The notes: a model not told the origin generated them from the sequence alone. A stretch of 64,000 nucleotides of DNA from Stenotrophomonas sp. ASS1 (GCF_004346925.1 NZ_CP031167.1:1694001-1758000), one strand, 5' to 3'. Counted from the stretch's first letter, positions 27,475 through 36,842 are shown. Translations and numbers: made by a program.

Positions 27475-28179
27475 TCAGTCCTCGATCTCGCCGCGCCGAC
27501 TGGCAGCACGCACCGCCTGCGCGGTGGTTGCCACGCCCAGGCGCTGGCGCGCGCGTCGCAGATGATTCTCCACCGTACGGGCGGAAAGTCCCAGCGTGGC
27601 CGCGATTTCCGCCTGGCGACGGCCGGCGGCGACCCAGCGCAGCACCTCGCGTTCGCGCGTGCTCAACGCACTTCCGGAAAGCTCGGTGGGCGCCTCGGAA
27701 AGCCGGCGTGCGGCACGGAATGCTGCAGCTGCAGCAGCATCCAGCAGCAGTCGCGCGCTGGCCGATGCATCGATCGCTGTCCCCGCAAAACTGATCGCGC
27801 CTTCCAGCCCTGTGGTGCCGAACACCGGCACCTGCAGACCGTGCAGGCCTTCACCACGTGGCTGCTTTACCACCTGATAGCGTTCGCCGCGAACGCCCTG
27901 GCGCTTGCTCCAGAAGAACGGCGCGTCACTGTCCAGAACGTGGCGATTGACCGGACAGGCGTGCAGGTAGCGCGCGAGGTCGGTAGTGCTGCCGTCGCCG
28001 AACCAGTCGCCCTCGATCCAGTACACGCGCTGGGTACCGCGTTCCAACCCCGTGCCGGTGGCGAACACCAGCACGCGGTCGTAGCCCAGCGGTGCAGAGA
28101 TGCCGCGCAGTACCGCGCCCACCGCACTCAGTGAGCGGGCGCGTTCCAGTTCCAGCAACGCCTGCACCAGATCGCTCAC
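27475..28179 (-). CDS. LuxR-family regulator with autoinducer-binding-like domain
   Basis: A 234-aa regulator: an N-terminal sensor domain resembling the autoinducer-binding fold (YWIEGDWFGDG..YLHACPVNRHVLDSDAPFFWS) and a C-terminal GerE-type helix-turn-helix (about 170-222, STREREVLRWVAAGRRQAEIAATLG and SARTVENHLRRARQRLG). No luxI-type synthase is nearby, so it is a LuxR solo. It starts with GTG five bases after hchA, so the two form an operon. Confidence 0.85.
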   Translation of the reverse strand: MSDLVQALLELERARSLSAVGAVLRGISAPLGYDRVLVFATGTGLERGTQRVYWIEGDWFGDGSTTDLARYLHACPVNRHVLDSDAPFFWSKRQGVRGERYQVVKQPRGEGLHGLQVPVFGTTGLEGAISFAGTAIDASASARLLLDAAAAAAFRAARRLSEAPTELSGSALSTREREVLRWVAAGRRQAEIAATLGLSARTVENHLRRARQRLGVATTAQAVRAASRRGEIED

Positions 28180-28184
28180 GCCAG

Positions 28185-29057
28185 TCAGCGCCCGGCCAAT
28201 GCGTCGAGCAGCGTGCGCGCGGCCAGCTTGCCCAGCGCATTGCCGGCCAGCGGGCTGTCGCCGGTCAGCAACAGGCGGTCCTGCAGCACGCTGCCATCGA
28301 TGCCGTCGTTGACGATCTGCACGCCCTGCTGCGCCAGGCGCTCACCGAAGAACCACGGCAGCTGCCCGGGCATGTAGCCGATCTCCGGCGTCTGCCGGTC
28401 CATCGCATCGGGGAAGGCACAGATGCGGTAGCCGCGGAACAGCGAACCACCGTCGGCCTCGTCAACGCCTGCGGCCAGCAATGCGGCCGGGCCGTGGCAG
28501 AGGGTGATGATGTGACGTTGCTCGGCCATCGCCCAGTGCAGGGCCGCCTTTACCGCGCGACTCTGCGGCAGTCCGATGAGGGCGCCGTGGCCACCGGGAA
28601 TGAACACGGCTGCATAGTCCGACGCGGCATCGAGGCCTGCCACCACCTCATCCAACGGCAGTGGCTGGCGGAAGCGGGCTTCGTAGCGGTCGTACAGTCC
28701 GCCGATTTCCTTGTCCTCATGCGGGAACGCCCACCACTCGAACTTGGCGGCGTTGCCGGACAGCGTGGCCACATCGATGTCGAAGCCGGCCTTGTCCAGA
28801 TGGTACATCGGCAGCAGGGTTTCCACCGGATGGTTGCCGGTGGAGAACAGGTGGCCGTTGGCGGTGGGCAGATAGCGTTCGTCCGCAGCGATCATCAGCA
28901 CCTTCCAGCGGCCATCGCGGCGCGCGTCGGGATAGTCGGCGCCGGACAGGTCGCTCTTCGCCGATGTGAACTGTGACAGCGAGTACGGCGACGGGAAGAA
29001 GGCGTCGCGCTCGGCCGGATCGGGGCTGGGGTGGCGGCTGGGCTCTTGCGTGTTCAT
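28185..29057 (-). CDS. hchA: Hsp31-type protein deglycase/glyoxalase III (HchA)
   Basis: A 290-aa DJ-1/PfpI-superfamily protein of the Hsp31 subgroup. The nucleophile is Cys187 in TLCHGP with His188 next to it, and Glu79 in NHPVETLLP is the third residue of the active site. The family is credited with glyoxalase III activity and holding chaperone function, protecting from methylglyoxal. It is the first gene of a two-gene operon with the LuxR solo. Confidence 0.9.
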   Translation of the reverse strand: MNTQEPSRHPSPDPAERDAFFPSPYSLSQFTSAKSDLSGADYPDARRDGRWKVLMIAADERYLPTANGHLFSTGNHPVETLLPMYHLDKAGFDIDVATLSGNAAKFEWWAFPHEDKEIGGLYDRYEARFRQPLPLDEVVAGLDAASDYAAVFIPGGHGALIGLPQSRAVKAALHWAMAEQRHIITLCHGPAALLAAGVDEADGGSLFRGYRICAFPDAMDRQTPEIGYMPGQLPWFFGERLAQQGVQIVNDGIDGSVLQDRLLLTGDSPLAGNALGKLAARTLLDALAGR

Positions 29058-29141
29058 GCGGACCTCCAGTGGGGTAGTGGAGCCAGCATAGAAGGGCGGA
29101 TGCGTACAGGCGATGAGGGTTTTCCCCTCATTCGCCCCCTG

Positions 29142-31163
29142 CTATTTCACCACGGCGCCGTGCTGTTGCATGTCTTCATGCAGGATCCGCCGCAGTTCGA
29201 CGATGGCCGGCGTGGCTTCCTGCACGCTGTGCCCGGACACGATCACCTTCTCCGAATCCGCGTGCGGAAGGTGCGAGCTCCAGTAGGGCACCAGCCCGTC
29301 GTCGGTCTTTTCCAGCGGACCATCTGCCTTGGCGCGCGCGATGATCGAGTGGTAACGCACCTTCGGTGCCATCGGCAGGTCGGCCACGGCGCGCACGAAG
29401 GGATCGTCCTTGTCCAGGTTCTGGATGCTGTTCATCTGGTAGCCGTGCTTGCCGTCGTTGCGATCGATCTTGCCGTCGTTGGCGATGGTGGCCACGTCCT
29501 CCAGGACGGTCAGTGGCAGCCGTACCAGGCGGCCGATCCAGCGGCCGAGGCGGGTGCTCGCCACATCGGTACCGCGGTGCGGCGTGGCAATGAATACCAC
29601 GCGCGAGACTTCCGGTTCCGGCAGGAAGGTCAGTACCGGTGCGCCCTTGGTGCGCAGCAGCTCCTGCTGCGCAGGCGTCATCTGTGCGGTCGCCAGCAGG
29701 GTCTCTACCAGGTGGTCGCCGGAAGAAGATACCATCAGCCGTGAGATCACCCCACCCATGCTGTGCCCGACCAGCACCATGTCATGCGAGGCCTGCGCCT
29801 TGCCGCTGGGGTCGAAGTGCTTGAACACCTCATCCAGCGTATGGCGCATCGCATCGTGGCTCATCGCGATGGGCATGTTGGTCGGGTAGTAGAACTGCCA
29901 GATCTGGAAGTCCTGGCGGATCTCGTCGTCGCGCATCAGCTCGTTGGCGACGTTGACCCAGGCTTCCGGGCTGCTGGCCAGGCCATGGATCATCAGCAGC
30001 ACGCGGCGGTTCGGGTCGTAGGGCTGCATCATGTACAGATGCGGCGTGTCGATGCCGCCCTTGCCACCGAACAGCGAACGCAGCGATTGGTGGCTGAAAT
30101 TGGAGCGCGCCAGCCACAGTGCGTAGCCTGCGGTGAAGTTCGCGGCCAATGGCACCTGCTGCCCATGCAGGGTGACTTCGGTGACCTGGTAGGGATCGTG
30201 GATCTCCAGTTCCGGCTCGTCGTCGTGCAGCACTTCCCACAGGTTCTTTCCGGAGAAGCGCAGCAGCACCGTCATCGAAGGGGAGGGCATCTCGCTCCAG
30301 CTCTGCGCGGCCGAGGTGCTTGCCTGCGCGGCGGGCGTCGCTGCCGAAGGCGGGGTGGCCGTGCTGCCAGCCGGATCGTTCATCACCGCCACCAGTTCGG
30401 CACCGAAGCCATCGCGGCGATGCACGCTGCGCAGCGTGCCGGTGAACGACAGCGAGGCTGCCGGTACCAGTTCGGTGGGCGTACGCGTATCCAGCGGTGA
30501 TGCTTGGCCCGACGGCGCCAGCACGAACGTCCAGCGGCCCAGCTGGAAGTGGCTGGCTTCACCATGCACGCGCCCGGTGGCATAGGCGTTGTACAACTGT
30601 ACCGAGGCTTCCTGCACGGCCAGGTTGTAGTAGTCGCGCACCTGGGTCTGGCGGTCTTCGAAACCGCGCTGGTTGGCCGTGCGCTCGGTGAAGAACAGGT
30701 AGGCGTAGGCCTGCCGCGCGACCTGCATCCACGCGTCCAGGCGCGGCTGGAAGTCCGCATCCAGTTCGGTGATCGCGCTCTTGGCACGGCCTGACGTGGA
30801 GTACTCGCGCTTGGGCGCGGGCAAGGTCATCGCATACTGCAGCCACAGTTCGGCCAGGCTTGAGCGCTTGTCCTCCTCGCGCACCACGATGCTGCCTTCC
30901 ATCGCCTCGATGCAGGGCAGGCCTGGCTTGGCGCAGACGCCTTCGTCGAGGCCGGCGACGCGCAGCGTCTCCATGGTGGCCGAACTGAGCTTGCCGGTGG
31001 TCAGGATGTCGCCGCGTTTCAGGGCGATGTACTGGCCGGGGGTGACCGAGGCCACCTGCACCGACGGCCCGAACTGGCGCAACGTCGCGCAGCCGCCCAG
31101 GGTGAGCAGCACGGTGATGATGAGGGTCGTGCGGCCGATGAAGCCCAAGCCCGTGGTTGCCAT
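29142..31163 (-). CDS. Large alpha/beta-hydrolase (lipase-like) lipoprotein
   Basis: A 673-aa protein with lipobox LGGC (about Cys25). The first half (to about 330) has no recognised fold and includes an Ala/Ser/Pro-rich linker; the second half is an alpha/beta hydrolase with VLLMIHGLASSPEAW, the nucleophile elbow GHSMGG and FIATPHRGTD, and a late His in SGHSVQEATP. It should act on lipid or ester substrates at the cell surface or periplasm. It is a single gene, divergent from the methyltransferase-like gene at 31317. Confidence 0.82.
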   Translation of the reverse strand: MATTGLGFIGRTTLIITVLLTLGGCATLRQFGPSVQVASVTPGQYIALKRGDILTTGKLSSATMETLRVAGLDEGVCAKPGLPCIEAMEGSIVVREEDKRSSLAELWLQYAMTLPAPKREYSTSGRAKSAITELDADFQPRLDAWMQVARQAYAYLFFTERTANQRGFEDRQTQVRDYYNLAVQEASVQLYNAYATGRVHGEASHFQLGRWTFVLAPSGQASPLDTRTPTELVPAASLSFTGTLRSVHRRDGFGAELVAVMNDPAGSTATPPSAATPAAQASTSAAQSWSEMPSPSMTVLLRFSGKNLWEVLHDDEPELEIHDPYQVTEVTLHGQQVPLAANFTAGYALWLARSNFSHQSLRSLFGGKGGIDTPHLYMMQPYDPNRRVLLMIHGLASSPEAWVNVANELMRDDEIRQDFQIWQFYYPTNMPIAMSHDAMRHTLDEVFKHFDPSGKAQASHDMVLVGHSMGGVISRLMVSSSGDHLVETLLATAQMTPAQQELLRTKGAPVLTFLPEPEVSRVVFIATPHRGTDVASTRLGRWIGRLVRLPLTVLEDVATIANDGKIDRNDGKHGYQMNSIQNLDKDDPFVRAVADLPMAPKVRYHSIIARAKADGPLEKTDDGLVPYWSSHLPHADSEKVIVSGHSVQEATPAIVELRRILHEDMQQHGAVVK

Positions 31164-31316
31164 ACGATCCTCCTGCGCGGTGGCGCCACTCTAGCGGTCG
31201 GCATGTCAAAGCGGAAGATACCGGGCGGTCGGTTTGGAGCGCGGAAATGCCGCCAACCAGGCGATTCAGGCATTCCCGTGTGACACTGGGGTGAACAGGA
31301 TGAATGCGGGGCTGCG

Positions 31317-31778
31317 ATGCGATGGCTTGAGACCCGTGTTCCTCCGCCTCTCGTGATGCTGTTGTGCGCCGCCATCGGCTACATGGGCAGCCGATGGCAG
31401 CCGGGCGCGGCGCTGCAGCTACCCGTGCCGGAGTTGCTTGCGGGTCTGGTGATGGCCTTCGGCGTGGTATTGAACCTGCTGCCGAAGCTGGCCTTCCGGC
31501 GCGTGGGCACCACGGTCAACCCCCTGCGGCCAGCGACGTCGAGCGTGCTGGTCACGCACGGCGTGTACCGCTACACGCGCAACCCGATGTACCTGGGCCA
31601 GGCCACTGTCCTGGCAGGTGCCATGCTGTACCTGCAGAACCTGACCGCACTGCTGGCCGTGCCGCTGTTCGTGCTGTACATCAACCGATGGCAGATCATG
31701 CCGGAAGAGCGGGCACTGTCGGCCCGCTTTCCGGAGGCATACGCAGCCTTCCGCCAGCGCGTACGGCGCTGGCTCTAG
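31317..31778 (+). CDS. Isoprenylcysteine carboxyl methyltransferase-like membrane protein
   Basis: A 153-aa integral membrane protein with about four helices. The family motif is clear: GVYRYTRNPMYLGQ followed by EERALSARFPEAYAAFRQRVRRW, the S-adenosylmethionine-binding end of ICMT/PEMT-type methyltransferases. Bacterial substrates are mostly unknown. It is convergent with the next gene, 14 bp apart. Confidence 0.82.
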   Translation: MRWLETRVPPPLVMLLCAAIGYMGSRWQPGAALQLPVPELLAGLVMAFGVVLNLLPKLAFRRVGTTVNPLRPATSSVLVTHGVYRYTRNPMYLGQATVLAGAMLYLQNLTALLAVPLFVLYINRWQIMPEERALSARFPEAYAAFRQRVRRWL

Positions 31779-31792
31779 CGCGGGTCAGGCCG

Positions 31793-32278
31793 TCACGGTG
31801 TGATCTGGCACTTCACGGCAGCGGAATAGCCTTCGTAATCATTACCGGCAATCACGTGCAGGGTGTGGTGCTTGTCGATGCGCTTCACGTAGGACGGTGC
31901 TTCGGTGTTGGCGTATTCGTTGACCGTGGTCACCGACCAGGTCTTGGCCAGGCGCTTGGGGTCGACACCGTTCAAGTAGACGAAGATGCTCTTCTCGCCC
32001 TCGGCGACATTCACGTCGGCATGGGTGACGGTACCGCCGAACAGGGCGACCGGCGTGGTTTCCGGCTCGAACGTGCCACCAGGCTTCCTGGCCAGGCCGG
32101 CTGCCTGCAGGGCATCGATAGCCTCGGCTTCGCTGAAGGTCGAGCCTGCCTTGCAGGCCAGCAGGGCTTCGAGTGTTGCGGTGCCGGGCGGCGCGATGGC
32201 GGGTGCAGCCGCGTGCGCAGCCGGGGTCGCGGCACAAGCAGCCAGGAGCAGGGCAGAGGTGATGATCACGGTTCTCAT
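31793..32278 (-). CDS. Exported protein of unknown function
   Basis: A 161-aa protein with a signal peptide; LLLAAC could be a lipobox (Cys15). The mature part has two further Cys (LLACKAG and VKCQITP near the end), likely forming a disulfide. AAGGA precedes the ATG at 32278; the frame upstream of it is not protein-like. No family recognised. Confidence 0.7.
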   Translation of the reverse strand: MRTVIITSALLLAACAATPAAHAAAPAIAPPGTATLEALLACKAGSTFSEAEAIDALQAAGLARKPGGTFEPETTPVALFGGTVTHADVNVAEGEKSIFVYLNGVDPKRLAKTWSVTTVNEYANTEAPSYVKRIDKHHTLHVIAGNDYEGYSAAVKCQITP

Positions 32279-32369
32279 CGCAGGTCCTTCTGTAGGTAGT
32301 GGGCAGCAACGCGGGGAGGATGCCGCTTCATTTTGCGATGTTCCAGTCAGTGCCGCGTGCAGCAATGGA

Positions 32370-32840
32370 TCATGACCCATTCCGGCTGCCGTCGTCCGAT
32401 TCAAGCAAGACGGCGCCGTCGCCGCGTTGTGACAACTGGTCGCCAGGGTTTCGCAACGGACAGTCCTTCAGTGACAGGCAACCACAGCCGATGCATTCGT
32501 CAAGCTGGTCGCGCAGCTGGACCAGGCTGCGGATGCGCTCGTTCAGCATGTCGCGCCAGTTGCTGGACAGCCTTGCCCAGTCCTTCGAACTGGGCGCCCG
32601 TTCGGCTGGAAGATCATCCAGCGCGATCTTGATCGTGGCCAAAGGAACGCCCGCCCGCTGTGCGACCTTGATCACGGCAATGCGCCGCAGCACGTCGCGG
32701 CGGTAGCGGCGCTGGTTGCCGTTGTTGCGCCAGCCATGGATCAGTCCCTTGGCTTCATAGAAGTGCACGGTGGCAATGCTGACCCCGCTGCGACGCGCGA
32801 CTTCGCCCACGGAAAGCGGAACGCTGACATCGATCTTCAT
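32370..32840 (-). CDS. soxR: Redox-sensing transcriptional regulator SoxR
   Basis: A 156-aa MerR-family regulator. N-terminal winged helix [24 protein letters not shown], dimer helix, then the [2Fe-2S] ligands Cys116-x2-Cys119-x-Cys121-x5-Cys127 ([12 protein letters not shown]), the SoxR hallmark. Oxidation of the cluster by redox-cycling drugs activates the target promoter. It is divergent from mfsA, and the operator at 32856 lies between the two genes. The published S. maltophilia system is SoxR controlling mfsA. Confidence 0.94.
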   Translation of the reverse strand: MKIDVSVPLSVGEVARRSGVSIATVHFYEAKGLIHGWRNNGNQRRYRRDVLRRIAVIKVAQRAGVPLATIKIALDDLPAERAPSSKDWARLSSNWRDMLNERIRSLVQLRDQLDECIGCGCLSLKDCPLRNPGDQLSQRGDGAVLLESDDGSRNGS

Positions 32841-32852
32841 GGCCGGGGTTCC

Positions 32853-32883
32853 TTGACCTCATCAATACATGAGGTTTTATAAG
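32853..32883 (+). promoter_or_regulatory. SoxR operator and mfsA promoter
   Basis: ACCTCAT-CAATAC-ATGAGGT (32856-32875) is a perfect dyad of the SoxR-box type. It sits inside the spacer between TTGACC (32853-32858) and TATAAG (32878-32883), a 19-bp gap, which is the over-long spacing that MerR-family activators correct. Confidence 0.85.
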
Positions 32884-32948
32884 GCAGTTCCCTTTTTCCT
32901 GCATGTGAACCCTGGGCTGCAGGTCATGAATCATAGGTTTGAACGAAA

Positions 32949-34382
32949 ATGGAACAGCAAGGCATCGCCGTCCCCGGCACCCGCTGGGGCGATCTCCTGT
33001 CCGGCCGCAATGCAGTGCGCTCACTTGCCCTGGCGGGCGGGGTCGCACTGCATGCGGTGAACGTCTACATCGCCACCACCATGTTGCCAACCGTGGTGGA
33101 GGACATCGGTGGCCTGGATCTCTACGCATGGAACACCACGCTCTTCGTGGTCGCGTCCATCCTGGGGTCGGCATTGTCGATCAAGCTGCTTGAACGTGCC
33201 GGGCCTCGTGGAAGCTATGCACTGGCGACGCTCATCTTCGCAGCCGGTGCCGTGATCTGCGCGCTCGCGACCTCGATGCCGATGATGCTGGTGGGGCGAC
33301 TGGTGCAGGGTGTCGGCGGCGGCTTCCTGTTCGCACTGGCCTACGCCATGATCCGGCTCGCGTTCGAAGAGCCGCTCTGGCCCCGCGCGATGGCCCTGGT
33401 TTCGGGGATGTGGGGCGTGGCGACGTTGATCGGGCCTGCTGTGGGCGGCGTCTTCGCCGAATGGGGCGTATGGCGGGCCGCTTTCTGGTCGGTCACTGCG
33501 GTTGCCGTGTTGTTTGCACTGCTGGCGTCGAATGTCCTTCCGCAGAGGGAGGCATCGTCTTCAGCTGCGGCCAGGTCCTCGGTCCCGTGGCTGCAGATCC
33601 TGCTGCTGACCCTGGCCGTCATCAGCGTCTCCCTTGGCAGTACATCCTCGAGCGCAGTCAACAATTTCATCGGCATCGTGATGGCCGTGTTCCTCGCAGT
33701 GGTGCTGGTGAGGATCGAGTCCCGCGCGAAGCAGACGCTGCTTCCTTCCGGCGCTCTCCGGCTCCGCTCGCCGCTGGCCGCGTTGTATGGGCTGATGTCG
33801 CTGCTGGTGGTGATGATCACCAGCGGCGAGGTCTTCGTGCCACTGTTCCTGCAGGTGCTGCATCAGCAATCACCACTTGCTGCGGGCTATCTCGCGGCGT
33901 TGATGGCGGCCGGTTGGACGCTCGGGTCGTTGGTCGGCTCCGGCTTCAGCGGGCGCGGCGTTGACCGGGCGTTGATGATCGGCCCGGCGCTGGGATGGCT
34001 GGGCATGATCGGGCTGGTGCTGTGGGTGCCGGCTGCGGGCAGCGGTGCGTGGTTGCAGATGGTGCCGATCTGCGTGGCGCTGGCCGTCATCGGGATCGGC
34101 GTGGGCCTGGCCTGGCCTCACCTGCTGACACGTGTTCTGACCTCTGCACCGCCGGAGGAACAGGAGCGCGCCGGTGCGTCGATCACCACCATCCAGCTGT
34201 TCGCCACCGCGGCCGGGGCTGCGCTTGCCGGGATGGTCGCCAATGCAGCGGGATTGATCGAGCCGGGCGGGGCCGAGGGAACCGCGCGTGCGGCCCGGTG
34301 GCTGTTTGCCACCTTCGCGCTGGCGCCGATGCTGGGCATGCTGCTGGTGGAGCGATGCCGCTTTCCGGCGGACGTGAACTGA
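32949..34382 (+). CDS. mfsA: MFS efflux transporter of the SoxR regulon (MfsA)
   Basis: A 477-aa DHA2-type (about 14 helices) major facilitator. It has VNVYIATTMLPTVVEDIGG in TM1 and a motif-A-like region in the loop after TM2 (KLLERAGPRGSY), followed by LVGRLVQGVGGGFLF. Its divergent position from soxR and the operator identify it with the SoxR-controlled exporter reported to give paraquat resistance. The Shine-Dalgarno sequence is weak, so an alternative start is possible. Confidence 0.88.
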   Translation: MEQQGIAVPGTRWGDLLSGRNAVRSLALAGGVALHAVNVYIATTMLPTVVEDIGGLDLYAWNTTLFVVASILGSALSIKLLERAGPRGSYALATLIFAAGAVICALATSMPMMLVGRLVQGVGGGFLFALAYAMIRLAFEEPLWPRAMALVSGMWGVATLIGPAVGGVFAEWGVWRAAFWSVTAVAVLFALLASNVLPQREASSSAAARSSVPWLQILLLTLAVISVSLGSTSSSAVNNFIGIVMAVFLAVVLVRIESRAKQTLLPSGALRLRSPLAALYGLMSLLVVMITSGEVFVPLFLQVLHQQSPLAAGYLAALMAAGWTLGSLVGSGFSGRGVDRALMIGPALGWLGMIGLVLWVPAAGSGAWLQMVPICVALAVIGIGVGLAWPHLLTRVLTSAPPEEQERAGASITTIQLFATAAGAALAGMVANAAGLIEPGGAEGTARAARWLFATFALAPMLGMLLVERCRFPADVN

Positions 34383-34394
34383 GCAACGGAGGAG

Positions 34395-34424
34395 GGCGCA
34401 GCGACCTTGCCGGGCCGCTGCGCC
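34395..34424. terminator. Hairpin between convergent mfsA and protease genes
   Basis: Stem GGCGCAGCG (34395-34403) / CGCTGCGCC (34416-34424). There is no T-run on either side, so it may be a transcript end signal rather than a full intrinsic terminator. Confidence 0.4.
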
Positions 34425-34430
34425 ATGCCA

Positions 34431-35936
34431 TCAGTTGCTGGCTGCCTTCACGGCTTCGGCCGCGTCAATGATGCCTGGCCCGCAGCCACCCGGGCAGTTC
34501 GCTGCGGCGATCGGGTGCGCAGTGCGACGCAGGATGTCCTTGACCTGGTCGGTGGTCTTTGGCACCGGCGCAACCGCTTGCATCAGCGCGACGATGCCAG
34601 CGACGTGAGGCGCCGCCATCGAAGTGCCGGACATGAAGTCGAAGGCGTTGTTACCCACCGTGGACAGGATGCCCTGCGCCGGATGCTGACGGGTCGGGGC
34701 GCAGTTGGCCTGGCTAGGCGGCGTGGCCAGCGGCAGGAACTCGCCGACGGACGCGCGGCAGGACCAGGTTTCACCACCGGGTGCGGTGATATGGATGCCT
34801 GCGCCATAGTTGGAGTAGAACGCGCGTCGCCCGCCCTGATCGTTGGCAGCCACCGCGATCACGCCCTTGCAGTTCGCCGGAGCAAACTCGGACACATCCA
34901 GATTGCTGTTGCCGGCGGCGACCACCACGATCGTGCCCTGCGCGGTGATGTCGTCGATTGCATCCTGCTCGGCCGGCGAGCAGGCGCGGCGGCCGCCCAG
35001 GCTGAGATTGATGACTTCGGCCGGGTTCGCATTGGCCGGGACGTTGGGCACGTTGATGCCGGCACTCCAGAGCATGCCATCGATGATGTCGGCGGAACCG
35101 CCATTGCCCTGGTTGCCGAGTACGCGTACCGGCACGACCTTCGCGTTGTAGGCCACGCCGGCCACGCCGATCTGGTTGTTGGTCACCGCAGCGACCGTTC
35201 CAGCGACGTGGGTGCCGTGTGCGATGCCCGAGGCATCGAAGGCATCCGCGTCGCGTCCATCGCCATCGTCGGAGCCGCCACAGCCGGGATTCATTCCGCC
35301 GATGATGCATTGCCAATCACTGAACGGACGGGTCGACGAGATCATGTCGTAGCCCGGCAGCAGGTTGGCCTGCAGGTCGTTGTTGTTGAGGTAGCCCGAA
35401 TCGACCACAGCCACCACCACGCCCTGGCCAGTGGAGCGATCCCACGCGCCGGGCAGGCGCGCGCCACTGGTCGGATTGCTGTAGTGCCACTGTTCGCCGT
35501 AGCGTGGGTCGTTCGGTGTGGCGAATGCGCTCATCATGTAGTTCGGCTGCACATACTCGACGTCCGGATCGTCGGCGATGCGCTGCATCAGGATCTGCGC
35601 TTCCGGGAGGTCCAGTGGCTTGTCCGTGGTGACCACGTCGGCCCCGCCGCCCATGCGGCGTTGATGGGTTACGGACGCGGCTGCTGGCGGTGCGTTGCCG
35701 ATCGAACGCTTGCTGCGCTGCTGGACGCCGAGGCGCTTCTTCAGCGCATCCTGCGCGGTGGTGGCGGAGACGCGCTTGCTGCTGCCGTCCCGGTACTTGA
35801 CGATGAAACTGCTGTACTGCTCGTTGCTGGCCATGCCTCGCGTCCATACCCGTTCGGTGGGTTGGGCGAAGGCGGGGGCGCTGGCCAGGACCAGGGTGAT
35901 GGCACTGGCAAGGGAAACCCGAAGCGACGTACGCAT
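34431..35936 (-). CDS. Secreted subtilisin-like (S8) serine protease
   Basis: A 501-aa preproprotease. Signal peptide ending AFAQ, an I9-type propeptide (about 40-135), then the catalytic domain with Asp179 (VVDSGY), His243 (HGTHVAGT) and Ser439 (SGTSMAAPH). Several Cys pairs suggest disulfides. S. maltophilia secretes several subtilases of this kind (StmPr group); which one this is cannot be said. The ATG at 35936 precedes the signal peptide; the frame upstream is not coding. The prophage begins beyond its 5' side. Confidence 0.9.
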   Translation of the reverse strand: MRTSLRVSLASAITLVLASAPAFAQPTERVWTRGMASNEQYSSFIVKYRDGSSKRVSATTAQDALKKRLGVQQRSKRSIGNAPPAAASVTHQRRMGGGADVVTTDKPLDLPEAQILMQRIADDPDVEYVQPNYMMSAFATPNDPRYGEQWHYSNPTSGARLPGAWDRSTGQGVVVAVVDSGYLNNNDLQANLLPGYDMISSTRPFSDWQCIIGGMNPGCGGSDDGDGRDADAFDASGIAHGTHVAGTVAAVTNNQIGVAGVAYNAKVVPVRVLGNQGNGGSADIIDGMLWSAGINVPNVPANANPAEVINLSLGGRRACSPAEQDAIDDITAQGTIVVVAAGNSNLDVSEFAPANCKGVIAVAANDQGGRRAFYSNYGAGIHITAPGGETWSCRASVGEFLPLATPPSQANCAPTRQHPAQGILSTVGNNAFDFMSGTSMAAPHVAGIVALMQAVAPVPKTTDQVKDILRRTAHPIAAANCPGGCGPGIIDAAEAVKAASN

Positions 35937-36213
35937 GGATACAGTTCCTTTGTGGAAGATGTGTCGAACAGGCCGTGCCCCTCGGGCTCGGCTTGGATGT
36001 GAAGGGTGCAGGTGTCCCGTGGTCTCCTTTTGATGGCGACCAAGGACGAACGTCTTCGCGGACACATCCCCCCCAAGGAGAGGGTGGGAAATTTCTGAAG
36101 TGGTTTAGTGATGTCGAAAGCGAGAGAAGATGGCGGTTGTCGACATTGCTTGACGGCATCGGACCGCGATTGCGCCGGGGCGTCGAACTTCGCAGCGGCG
36201 TAGAGCAGCCAAT

Positions 36214-36252
36214 AAAAAAGCCCGGAAACCCACGCTGGTGGAATTTCCGGGC
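36214..36252 (-). terminator. Terminator for the leftward prophage transcript
   Basis: GCCCGGAAA (36220-36228) / TTTCCGGGC (36244-36252), with AAAAAA at 36214-36219 giving a T-run on the minus strand. The 403-bp gap 35937-36339 otherwise holds the protease 5' region and, presumably, the left attachment site, which I cannot locate. Confidence 0.75.
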
Positions 36253-36339
36253 TTCTCCGGTCCTTGACGAACCGTTCGTTGGTGGAGGTGGGCTCTACCG
36301 TAGTTCCGGCAAAGGCCCTTGTCCTGAGATGGTTTGGCC

Positions 36340-36591
36340 CTACGCTGCGTCGGCGATACCCCCACCCATACCCCCGGTTTCGCCCGTCTGGTCACGCTGC
36401 TCCATCTGGTCCTGAATCCAGGAATCGATCTCCGATTCGACCCAGCGAACGGAGCTGCCCAGGTGGACCGGTTTCGGGAACTTCCCAGCGGAAATGCGCA
36501 AATACAGGGTCGACTTGGCCATGCCGACGCGGGCCAGAACCTCGGCGCGACGCAGGAGGCGGCTGGGGGTGACTGCGGTGCTCTCGTTCAT
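36340..36591 (-). CDS. AlpA-family DNA-binding protein (excisionase-like)
   Basis: An 83-aa MerR-like winged-helix protein: SRLLRRAEVLARVGMAKSTLYLRISAGKFPKP and SSVRWVESEIDSWIQDQ match the AlpA/phage regulatory family. These proteins control excision or prophage genes; in P4-like elements they sit beside the integrase. Here the integrase is absent and this is the final gene of the leftward operon. The ATG at 36591 overlaps the stop of the gene before it. Confidence 0.85.
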   Translation of the reverse strand: MNESTAVTPSRLLRRAEVLARVGMAKSTLYLRISAGKFPKPVHLGSSVRWVESEIDSWIQDQMEQRDQTGETGGMGGGIADAA

Positions 36592-36842
36592 GCTTCCTCC
36601 TTCGGCGCGCCGGCGGCGGCCAGATTGGTGCCGCGGCGGCGGCGTTTCGATACGGGGGCCATGATCCGCTCGGCTTCGGCCCGGTCCCCACGGGAGAGTT
36701 CGATCAGGGCCAGGCCCCGGGCTTCCCACGCGCGCACGGTTCCCTTGCTGGCCTTGCCGAGGTCGACCCCCGACAGGCTGGCCAGCACGTGGCCCACCTC
36801 GCGGAAGTCGGGCGCGTCGGTGCCCTGCAGCAAGTCAGCCAT
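36588..36842 (-). CDS. Phage protein of unknown function (84 aa)
   Basis: A basic-tailed protein (SKRRRRGTN) starting MADLLQGTDAPDFREVGHVL. ATGA overlap with the AlpA-like gene shows it is a real operon member. The central region TVRAWEARGLALIELSRGDRAEAERI looks like a helical, possibly DNA-binding, domain. No family recognised. Confidence 0.65.
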   Translation of the reverse strand: MADLLQGTDAPDFREVGHVLASLSGVDLGKASKGTVRAWEARGLALIELSRGDRAEAERIMAPVSKRRRRGTNLAAAGAPKEEA

